64,000 nucleotides of DNA from the NCBI GenBank assembly GCA_959347315.1, contig OY365810.1, positions 18,302,358-18,366,357 on the forward strand, in the 5' to 3' direction. The stretch is from Bimastos eiseni. Its lineage: Eukaryota; Annelida; Clitellata; Crassiclitellata; Lumbricidae. The notes under the pieces were generated by a model, which did no database searches, was not told the origin of the DNA, and saw only the letters and a list, made by a program, of their open reading frames with translations. Below are positions 45,901 to 57,900 of this stretch, piece by piece; position 1 is the stretch's first letter, and each line of letters begins with the position of its first letter. The position numbers and the translations under genes are program-made.

Positions 45901-48900
45901 CAAGGTCCCTACACAGTGACGCCCTGGACAAGGCTCGAACACACTGAACGCTCTAACCAATCGGCCACTGTGCCACATCATATAATGTATGGTATAACGT
46001 CACATCATTTGCAGAATTATGTACAAATCATGCAACCAACGAATAGGCGCCTAAGTTAGGAACATTTTCAAGCAGAAATATTTGTTTTATTCCGTCTAAA
46101 TATCGTTTTAGCTTTCGTTGCATCTACTTTCGTTTCGTTTTAGTGTTAATTGCCACAAATTTAGTTTTAGTTTTAGTTGTTCCTGTGATTTAGCATTAGT
46201 TTACGAAAACGTTTTAATTTCGTTAATTGACATTTTCGTTTTAGTTTTCGTTAACGAAAACAACACTACCCCCCCATTAGGCATTGAGACTCTTTTCAGG
46301 GTGTGCCCATACCATTATAGTTGGTTCACCTGGGCATAAGGTTTACCTGACTGATACTAGATGCTGTTATACCCACAGCTTCTGCTTACAGCTGTTGTGC
46401 AGAGTGAGTCACAGTACATCTTTGGAAAACACAATGAAATAATCGATTATCATATCGGCTATTATGATCGGTATCAGCAATTTCAATAATCGGCAATACT
46501 CTGTAATGGCAAAATTGGCAAAAAGTGATATCGGTACACCTCTACTTCACTGTTTTAGGTAGGTGGCCAATGACTGTATTTAACACATCCCGTCGACTCA
46601 TAAACATGTCAGCCGTATATGGGATAAACAAGAGATGACCAAGAACAGAACCCTGAGGAACACCCAGTTTAACGTGAACCAAATGAGTTCTGGAGTCACC
46701 AGTAACAATCATTTGGGTTCATTCAGAAAGGTATGAGTGGAACCCCCAGAGGAGAATGCCTTTGAGGTCATAAAAAGTCTCAAGACGCTAGAGAAGAATA
46801 TCATGATTGACCATGTCAAATGCTCAAACGCTGCTGAGACATATAGAGAACCAGAGGAGTGACTTCACACAGCAGAATAGATCTCAGAAAGTAGTGAAAG
46901 GAGGGCTGTATTTCGTTTTCCTCTTTGAAAAGTTCCCACTCTTTTCTTCCTTGTCAAGTGTTCGTGATCTTGGTTGGTGTCACCCTTGATAACTCACTTA
47001 CTTTGTTGAACACGTCTCTCATCTCACAAGATATTTTGAAGATACTATCGTACTTATGGTTTCATAAGGTTCTTTGATTTTTATCCACTTTCTTCTTTTG
47101 TTAGAATTGAATTCCTACAACTTTCTGTAACCAACTTAATTCTAGATCTGGTCTTGTTTTATTTGTTCCACATTATGAATTATCCTCTAGACAGAAAGGT
47201 GGATTATATCATCATGTTATAAAACATATTCTTGCATTCTCCAACGAGTAGAGGTATGCTGATACTGATACATTTACTAGAATAATCAACTATAATCGAT
47301 AGCAACAATACGTGGTGATGCAAAATTTTAAAATATTATTTCGTTGGTTCGCCACATGGCAAATAAATTTAGCAATACCACGTACTGGCTTGTCTGAATA
47401 GTAGCATCCCGCTCGGGTCAGCAAAAATGCTGAAATAAGTTTATTTGTTTTTGCACAATAATCTTTAAAAAAAGAGAGAAAATACCATTTCTTATAATCG
47501 GTCTCATAATCATACTCGGTATCAGCATAATCGGCAAAAAAGTGATATCAATACCATGAGCTGATTTTTATTGACATGCACTGCTTTTTTAATAACAAAT
47601 GACAACTGTTCTGTCTTAAATGCAAAATGTTTTCAATTATCAAAATCCTTTAAAGGTCATGACCACCACCAACACACCACCACTGTCACCATGATCATGG
47701 TGATACTGCCACTAATATCCTATTCAGTTCCTAAGTTTTTTGCTTTAGGATCTCACCTTTCCTGGGATTGGAGTTGTTCTCACTTGGGTTGGTGTTGGTT
47801 CTCCAAACCTCTTGCAATGACCTGAATCAAGAAGTGCCATGCCTTTGAGATTGTTCTCTCCAACCTTTAGAGCCCACGATAAGTTTGTAGCAAGGTCATG
47901 GCATTGCTTTGAATCTCCATTAATTAGGAATTCCAATACCTAAAAACACCTAACATGATTAAAGCATAAAATGAGCAGCTGACCTAACAAAATCAATATA
48001 GACACAAAGTAAATGACTTTGGAAACATCAAGCTGTGCAGTATGCATTATAATCCTATGAATATGATGCATGCTGCAAGTGGATCATCAGAATTGCAGGA
48101 AATATTTGTCAGGAATCAACGTAAGATCGTATGGATCAGCTGGTTTCCAAGACACATAAATGACCCAGATTTTGAGTCAAATTGTATAAATGATATTCAA
48201 ATTCATTCTCACGCATTAAAGCTAATATTTGGCTAAATTCAAAACCTTATTGCTGCATGTTTTGTGATAGCAACAGTTCAGTTTACTGGTTTATAATTGA
48301 GAATCTCTAAGGCACTAATAATTGATGTGGGATAAAATACTTCAGTCAGTTAGTTAAGTCAAGAGGTGGCGACATTGTTGTCTATTATTGCTCAGCTAGA
48401 CGTGCTTCATTCATTCAGTTAGAAATGAAAGTTACCTCATTCGACAAGGCACTTTGCCTCCGTTTTTCCTCATCTCAAGGTCCAACAACTGTACTCACCA
48501 TATACTGTCCAGGATCCTTGCCTATTACTGCTAATATATTCTCTGAAAAATTTGCTTCTGTTGTGGAGAGTACAGTTACTCACAACAGTCAGCTTGTCAT
48601 GCTCAGTGACTTCAATATCCATCTCAAAGAGAGCACCGAGTCATCTGCCAGACCTTCATATGCAACCTCTGACCAGTTCTGATCACTCGCTAATTAAACT
48701 CATCCTGCCGCCACTCCTCTATCAGCTCACATTCAGTTCAAAATTCTTGTCCTGGTCATTAAGTCCAAAGTGGGTATTGCTCCATAACGCTAGCCAAACC
48801 ATGTGCGATGAACAAACTATATGCTGTATTATCTGGATATGGACTGGGAATTGCTATAGTTTCGGAGACGCACCTCAAGGCACACCACCTTCCGGATGCC

Positions 48901-51900
48901 TTTCGTGTTGATGGTCACCGCATCTTTCCGTGCGATCGGCTGAAGCTGACAGTCTGGCGGCGGTGATCAACGAACAGCACAGAGCAGAGGAGGTGATATT
49001 GCAGGGAGACGATCAAGTGCTTGAGCTCTTATGAGTCAAGGTTGTGCTTAACAACAGGGCACTATACGTTGGGGCAGTATACCATCCACCTAAGCCAGTA
49101 TACGAGGTGACCACATTGCTGGACAGGCTCGAGGTCACAGTTGAGGTGATTTCTGCACACGACCCTGGATCCCTCATAGTCATGGGAGGAGATTTCAACA
49201 TGCTCCCAATCAATGACGTGACAAAGCGAACTGGTCTGACCCCACTGGTCACTTCGCCCACAAGGGGAAACAATACGCTGGATTTACTTTTTGTGTCTAA
49301 GCCGTGCTATCCATTTGTAAAAGTTGTGCCATCTGCTCTAAAGACCAACCACCGGGCGTTGGTAGTCGCTGATGGAGGACGGGTAACGAGTAGATCCAAA
49401 GCGCCAAAACGTGTGAGGTTCCGAAGGAGAACCCCAAACCAGCATGCCCTCCTCCTCGAGAGTCTCTCTGCGACCACCTTCGAGAACATCGAGGCCTGCC
49501 AGGAACCCCGCATCGCATGGGACATGTTTTACAATGAAGCACTTGCGCGCCTTGAGGAGCTCTACTCGCTCCGCTCTGTCGCCATTACCGCAGCCGACCC
49601 CTGCATTCGTCACGCCGGAGATCAAGTTTCTTCTTCGGAAGAAGAAAAAGCTGATGAGGGCTGGTCGTGTGGACGAAGCTGCCGTATGCGCCCAGAGAGT
49701 CGGTAAATGCGTTGAAAGGGCGACACGAGCAAGTCTAAGAGAAGTCGATCCACGTGGGAGTCTGAAAGAACTGTAGCAGAACGTTAATCGCATTGTCGGA
49801 AAGCGATCTGTAGTCGAAGTCGATGGCGCTCCTATGGTTGACGACTTCAAGAGACTATCGACCGATGTGAAATACGAACCGCCACCCAAGCACTCAACAG
49901 CTGAGCTTTACCAGAACCATCTTTCTGAAATTCGAGTCTTCAACCTGCTCGACGGCCTAAAGCACACTGCGGATGGCGCCGATGGCCTTCCGACCTGGTT
50001 ACTAGGCCTGTCGGCCCCTGCTTACTCTCGGCTTCTTACAAGACTTATCAACCTTTCCATCATGCACGGATATGTACCGCCACATTGGAAGACGGCAATT
50101 ATTCACCCAATCCTGAAAGTTGAGTTTCCGAAGCATCCCGTCGACTATCGTCCGATTTTTATTGTCCCAGTGCTGTCACGGATGTTCGAGCGCGAACTGG
50201 TGCGGAAGTATATATATCCAGCCTTTACAAAACCAAAAATGTCAGACCTCTTGGCAGACCAGTTTGCGTTCCGACCAACCGGCTCTACAACTGCGGCATT
50301 GATAGCGATTCAACATCTGGTGTCTGACCTTCTCGAAGATAAGGCCTACGTGGCCATCGTCTCCTTAGACATCTCAACGGCTTTCGACATCATCCGGCAC
50401 TCGGAGCTGACGCGCAAGCTCTCTCTGCTTTGCCTGCCAGACGGGGTGCACAACTCGCTGGTCAATTACTTGTTGGACAGAAGCCACTACTGTACTCGCT
50501 TTGGAGGGCAGTTGTCGGCTGTGGTGAGGATCAACGCCAGTGTGATTCAAGGCTCGGGGTTGGGACCACCTGAATACATCATCGACGCTTCGGACCTGCA
50601 TCCTCCACATGAGAAAAACAAAATGGTCAAATTTGCCGATGACACCTACCTCCTTGTGGCGGGTTCAATGAGAGACACTATCAGGGAGGAACTCGCGACA
50701 GTGCAGATGTGGGCGGAGGCAAACAATCTTCGCCTCAATTCCTCAAAGACTAGAGAGATGCTGGTCACAAGAAGATGGGCCGCCATGTCCGATCCCCCTT
50801 TCCTGGAGTGGTGGAGCGAGTGCAGCAGATGAACATCCTTCGAGTCATCATCACGGGGAACCTGCGAGCAACGCCTCACGTCGACCGACTGCTGGGCATC
50901 TGCGCAGTATCTCTGCATGCTCTCCGGGTCCTTAGGTGGCATGGGCTCTCACTCGAGGGCCTTCACACTGTCACCAAGGCCACCACAATCTCCGGACTCA
51001 TCTATGCCTCACCAGCATGGTGGGGCTTAACATCTGCTGAGGACCGGGGTCGATTCGAGACATTCCTGGAGAGAATGCGGAGAATGTGTTTCTTCCCTCC
51101 GGATGCTGTTTCTATGTCTTTATTAGCCGAGATGGCTGACCAGTGCCTCCTATGAGCTGTAATGGTGACTGAGGCGCATGTCCTCAGACGCCTTTTCCGC
51201 CGGTCGTCGACAGAAGCCATAAACTATGCCCTATGCCGATTTACTCTCCCAGTAAAAGATGACAGAAATTTTATCTCCAGGATTCTTTATAAATTCAAAT
51301 TTGTAGCTTGTAATAAATAGTAGGCTTAATTGTACCTGTCATGACCCTCTCTGCTGATCTGGTCGCGAACTACGAACATTCACCTTTTGTAACTTACTGT
51401 GGTTTGTCAGTTTATTTCTCATTAAACGAAGATATACACTTAACCTCCGATTGTTTTATCACTTTAAGAATAGCTGCCATTACAACACAAATGTGCTAGC
51501 TTAAATCTGACTCCCTCAAACGCGCCACCCTCAAACGCGCCACCCTCGAACGCGCTTGTCTCGTGTCCAGCCATATAAATTCAGTTTTATCCGGGTTCAA
51601 TCTTAGGCGATTGGAGGACATCCAGATATGCACATTTTTGACATGCACTCCAGTGCCTCAGATGGGCCACATGTCAAGTACAGTTGGGAGTCGTCGGCAT
51701 ATGCCGTATTGATGAACATGGGCTCCAAGAGCACATATGATCTTTGTTAAATCAGTAAGTCACGCATCAGTGCATTCTACGACTAGCCATGATAGCGTAT
51801 AACAAAACTATAAATAAATCATAATAAAATTACATAATGCCAGTAAAAAATTATTTTAAAAAAAACTTTTATGTCTGACTCACATTGAGACATAAAAACT

Positions 51901-54900
51901 GTTAATGAGATGGCGGGACGTGCATTCTGGTCAGAAGTAAGTCGAAGTCAATACGTGGGCTGATGTTGGTTAGACAAAATCGTAAGTTATTATTTACACA
52001 GAGCCTAGTCTATAATTATATATCTTAGTCTTGATGGTTATCATAGCTGAACATAGCTGAACAGAGGTAGGTAGTTTAAAATAGCAGCAACACTGACAAG
52101 GTCTCGATTTATAGAAAATAAAGCGCATTACAATCACGTGACAATATTTTCCAGTGGAAAAAATGCGATTTTGAAGAAAAGTTGGTGATCCACTTTGATA
52201 TCCTTCGCGACTCACAGGTTGAGAATCATTGCTCTAGAGATTCATACGATACTTAAAAAGACAAGTCTCAAACTGTAACCTGACTGTATCCATTCTTCAC
52301 AGACTGTTGCACCATGCCATGGGTCCAGCAACAATTAAATGACAGTAAAAAAGAAGAGTCCACTAAGACACAAAGGCAGCCCTTAAGGTGGACATGTGTT
52401 CTGAAAAAGCTAAGTCTCAAATTGATAATTAAATGACATTAGTGACTGAACAGAATGAACCAAATCAACGTCCAACTGAGATGATTGACATCTCTGCTTA
52501 CGTCACACAGGGAAAGAGTTCCAAATCCTAGGTTTACCAACCCAAAAATATCATTCACCAAAAACAGTTCATATTTTAGGTAGTTTTTATAAGTTACAAT
52601 AAGGTCCTGAAAAGGGAATAATACAGATGAATTCCTGCTGTGAAGGCAGAGGCAAATACTTAGCAGCAGACATCAGGCAATCACTTGGAAAACAGTTAGA
52701 AACATGGCAGGCAAATGGCAACAGAAGAACAAATGTCATGCAGCAAACTTAATAAATGAAACTAAATAAATAAAACCCACGTTTTACAATTCAAATACCA
52801 ATTACAAATACAACTATTAGTGAATTTGCCATTTTCAAACCTCATGAGTAAATTCTCCAATTGAATCATTCCATTCTCCAAGAAGTCTTGCATGTCTAGC
52901 ATAAGTTGACATTCCTTTGAGACCATAGATGATCATCTGGCGAACTCCATTCACATCTGCTCCATACTCAGGAAGGTCATGCTTCACACCAAACTTTTTC
53001 CCTACAAAATATACCAGTCCAGATTTCCAACCATTCACCTTTGTTATAGAATGCTCCAATATAAAACAAATGCATTTATAAAATGGTTGCTGTTATAACC
53101 TCCAAATTAATCTGATGAGTTAATTTCTACCACAGTATGTGCCAACATTCAATTGTTCTTACTTTTATAGCACAGTATTAGATGATGACTTGCGAGTTAC
53201 CATGCATCATAGTGCATTCTTATCAAACAGCATTTGGCTGCAATTTCAGACAGCAGAATAAACGTTAAAAAATAATAAGAGTTGGGCAATTTGTTACCTG
53301 AGGATGTGCAACTCAATGCAATCAAAATCAAAGCAAAATGTAGCAGAGAGTCAGATTTAAGCTAGCACATTTCTGTTGTAATGGCAGCTATTCTTAAAGT
53401 GATAAAACAATCGGAGCGCAAAATTTTGATCTCAAATATAATTTTTGGAGCTCTGTTGTAATGTAAGCGAATATCTGTATAGTGTCACTCAAAATCAGCA
53501 GCGCTCATAACAGGCATATGTGCATGGGCAAGAGTTTAAAATGTCTTAACCCTCTTGCTCCACAAGGCCGAAATATCGGCTTTTTCCATTATTAATCATA
53601 ATTCCAGCAGGGCCAATAATCAACTACGCGAAACTTGTCAAATATCCGTAAGGACGATATTTCAGCCTCGTGTCTATACTTTATCTTCATATGGTCAGTA
53701 TATCGGTTATGGTAATTAGGTTTCTTTATTTAATTCCCCGTATTGACTCAGACAGGAAGTGATGAAGATGTTCCTATGGTGATCATGGACACGCAATGCG
53801 AATGTGAGAGATACGTGATGTTTCTATCATCATGTTCAAGTAACTGATTCAACTTTCCAACCTGACCAACCAACTGGACCATGTGCTAGCACATGTTCTC
53901 CAGAAAGTAATGCTCTTAATTTTCTGCCACTGTTTTGGGGAGATAATATTTGGCAACAGTTTGTTGATAGTACAAACTTAGTTGCTTCTCGTTGTGAAGG
54001 CTCAAAAACCTAATGATTATTATGGATTAAAGTGAATGACCAGGACCTCCTGGTCGTTCACTTTCTTCCATAATAATCTTTAGTCAATGCCACTGCAACA
54101 ACAAATATGTGGATTGTCGAGGAAAGACCGGTTTGTGAGGTCCAATCCAGCCACAGCAAAGATGGACAATCCAAACAAGGACATCAGGACTGTGTTTCGC
54201 TGGTCATTGTGTGGCACATTCATGATGGTAGCATGTTTTCGGCTGACTACCACAGTAAAGTGGAATTCTGGCACTAAAACATTTGTCAGGTATCAGTAAC
54301 TTTCAATTATATATCAGACTTCTTATCACAAACAGTAAAATTTAAGTCTACAAGCGTTTTGAAGTTTTTGATTTTGCTCAGAAGCTCAGGTCTAGGGGCG
54401 TTTTTGCCTAGGTGTGTAGGGTTAGCTCACTTTCACTATGGGAGCTCAGGAGCAAAAGGGTTAAGGTGTTGTGGCGGTTTTCGCCGGTGCCACCAAGGGG
54501 GAGCATTTTTCGCTCCCTATGGGAGCAATTTGAGCTCCCATGGAAGGGCTAGTAATTCCATGAACAATGACTGTGGAAGACAGTTGCAAGCCAAGGAGTC
54601 AACTAGGCCAAGTGGCCAACATATTTCTACCTTTATGACTGAGTACTTACACTGGCTTCCTCCCATAGCCCACAGCAACGTTTTATGAATATGGTTAAAC
54701 TACAATGTTGTTACAAGAGTGAACTCAAAATTATTAGTGTTTTCCCTACTGGTAAAAATATCCCAAATGCAGACCACAATTGGGAGTATTGGGTCATTTT
54801 TTACATTTTAATGCAAACAATTGGTGCTAGTTGTAGTACTTGTATTTTGTTTTAATTATCAGAAGCAGAAACGTTTATGGATCGAATATGGCTTACTACA

Positions 54901-57900
54901 ATATTGTTCCAAGAGTAAACTCAAAAATATTAGTATTTTCCATTAAGCTACTGGTACAAAATGTCCCAATGCAGACCACCATGAGGAGCATCGGGACAGA
55001 GCATGGGGAGCATTGGGTCAATTTTTACATTTTAATGCACACAATCGGTGTTAGTTGTAGTATATGTATTTTGTTTTAATTATTAGAAACACCAACATTT
55101 TATTTATCGAATATGGTTATACTAGAAAATTGTTCCAAATGTAAACTAAATTATTTTAATATTTTCCTTATTGGTTAAAAAAAGTCCCAATGCAAGTCAT
55201 GAGTGTTGTCCCAATGCAGGCCATCAATGGTCAGTGACCTACTTTTTTGATAGTTTACAGAAATGTTAGCCAAAATTAATACCAAGCATCTAATGCGTTG
55301 ACTGACATTAAATGAGTCCAATTTACTTTTCTTATCTAAAAATAAAGATATGCCATTCTCTGTTAAGTGCTATCTGCTTGTCTACCTAAGACATGATATT
55401 ATTTTGCGACATTAAACACGTTCGCTAAGTGATGCCACACTTGATACAATAATAGCCAATAATGGCCTTGATACTGCCACTGACACAATGTAGGACATGT
55501 GACCCAATGCAGGACACTCTCCCTAGATGCTTTCAACAACAAACATGCTCAGTAATTAGATTATGGCTGACTATTTCCCAAAGCCTGTCAATTCAAGGTG
55601 GTCCGATACGAAGAAGTTAAACGCAGTTGTTCAAGATTATGTACGAGCAACCGATAACTATACGGAAAATTCCATAAATGTAGTGGACCAACTGTAGACG
55701 AATTTTTCTTGGGCAAATAGTTTCCGCAATGCGTATCGTCTTTTATCTGTAGCTTGAATCACAACTAAAATAGAATGATAATTTAATTGTAAGGACTACC
55801 TGGGCAAAGTCAGGTAATTCAGCTAGTTTGATATACACTTTGCAATTTCAATTTTTTTACATAATAAAAAATATATAAGTAAGTGTATAGATTGTGTTGT
55901 ATAAAATTTGATTTGCTAACCAATTTTAGCATAATTTCTTTTGACAATACAAAAAGCACTGTGTATATACTATAATACTATACTATAGGCAAAGCCCCTA
56001 GATTGACCCGTTGCAGAATGCATACGGGGAACAAACATAAGGCCGTGAGAGGAAGAACACATGGAGCAAGTAAATAGCCTTGCAGAGACTGTATGGGATG
56101 TTGACCCAGAGATATAGCACATCATATAAAGAAGTATAGGGTGGTCAACAGTGTCAAATGCCACACTGATATTGTACAGTGCGAGTAGAGTAACATGGCC
56201 ATGGTCAAATGCTTGCAAAACTTAGTCAGAAGCCTAACCAGAGGAATTTTTGAAGAATGGAACTTCCTGAACCTGGATTGAACCTAAGGCATGAGGGAAT
56301 TAGAGTCAAGGTAGTGAAATGATTGGAAAGTGCCACATTTTTCCAGGAGCTTGGAAAAGAAATGAAGGTTAGAAATAGGCCTGAAGCTAGAGGAAGCAGC
56401 TCTCCGTTTGGAAAGCAGGTTCTTGGGGACATGGAGTGCTTCAGAGTGTGGACTTCTCGGTGAAGGAGCATGTTGATTCTCTCTGCAGGTGCTACTGTAT
56501 CAACTCCATCAGATATGAGTCACACGACAAAGTCTTCATTCAATGCTTCTGTACATTGTACTCTGTTGTACTTGCTGCACTTAGCTGCAGTGCTATTTGT
56601 CCACTCTCTTATTCTGATACACCTAGAAAAGTGATTCTCAACCAAAGACTGGTGTGCTGTGAGGCACCGCCAAGTGTGCCGCAAGTCTGCGACTCTACTA
56701 ACAAATCAAATTAAAAATCAATAATGATGCTGAAATATAATACTGTCATTTTAATGAAAAATAGAAAAGTTTCTGTTTATCAGTCTGTTAATATTATTTC
56801 TTCTAATGATCAAAAGTTCTAAAAATTGTAATCAAAGCTTTCGCTTAGTTTAGCACTTTAGCTGTAGCCGCTGCTAACAAAATGTATGTCTGTCAGGTCG
56901 TAAACTTTAACTAATCTTTAACTATTACTTTCTATTTCAAGATTCATTAACAATGTAAGCTTATAGCATAGCATAGTAGATCAAATTATCAAAACATTTA
57001 TATAAATTATAAATTATTTTGTGTAGCTTATTATTAAAGCATTATATTAACACTAAAAGAGAAACAGGAACTTGTTGAATTGAGCTCTGATCGAACTGTA
57101 AAAGTTGAACATGCGGAAATGTTCTTAGATGTGTTCTGGATAATCGCAGAAAAGGAAATCCAAATATTTCAAAGAGGGCTTGGCATATTCTTTTTGCAGT
57201 TCTCCACATTCTACTTGTGTGAGCTCGGATTTTCAACTCATACAAATATCAAATACAAAGAGAGAAAAGTTGAAGTGTTGAAGAAGAAATGAGAGTTTGT
57301 TTATCGGAAATTCATCCAAGAATTAAAGAATTTTGCAAAGGACATCAAGCCCAGATATCACAAAGACATTGATTGACATTTAAACAGGTCTTGCAAATTA
57401 CAAAAGTCTTCTTAACACTGATAATTCGCACAGTTTACAGTCAGTTTATGTTAAACATTGTAAATTTAAAATGATAAAATTGTAAAAGTTGCATTTCAAT
57501 AGGTCTATGTTCAAGTTAAACTGTTAAACAACAAATTTGTCTACCCTACTCTCATTTTTTTGAAAACTACATGAATGTACAACTTTAAACTATGCCTTTT
57601 TTCAGATGGAAAATGCTTAAAAGCAAGATTTGAAAACAGCAGCCATAAAATTGCTCAAAAGTAAACATAAACAAAATTAGTTTTAGTTCGTTGGTGTACC
57701 TTGTGAATTTCCAAAGATTTTAAATGTGCCTTAGTGCCAAAAAGGTTGAGAACCATTGACCTAATTGAACCATTCAAATCAGCCCCGTCCAAAATTCTCA
57801 GATATTTTGAGCCATGTGCAGGAAATGCTTCAAGCAAAACTACTCAGAAGTGCTTCCACCCCAAAGGTAGAAAGGTCATTGTAAGGGGGAAGACGGAAGG

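Larger units (their letters stand above)
45206..46268. mobile_element. hAT-like element (TAGTGTTG ends) nested in the previous one
   Basis: It begins TAGTGTTGCTTTAATAATG and ends TCGTTAACGAAAACAACACTA, flanked by CCCCCCAT on the left and by the same word with one extra C on the right. Repeats of TTTTAGTTTTAGTT fill both ends. It contains a palindrome at 45519-45567 and a SINE at 45768-45977. Confidence 0.65.
44969..46544. mobile_element. hAT-like element (TAGAGCTGTAC type), outer shell of a nested stack
   Basis: It starts TAGAGCTGTACTGATTAAT and ends, reversed, TAGAGGTGTACCGATATC. Flanks CTTCATTG (44961-44968) and CTTCACTG (46545-46552) match at 7 of 8. CGATTAATCGG repeats fill the ends. It is the same family as 60812-61541 and is enlarged by the nested element at 45206-46268. 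Confidence 0.75.

Noticed and set aside
45206..46268. Possible tRNA gene in the SINE
   Set aside because: A- and B-box-like blocks are present but the fold continues into a SINE body and ATT tail; no complete cloverleaf is visible.
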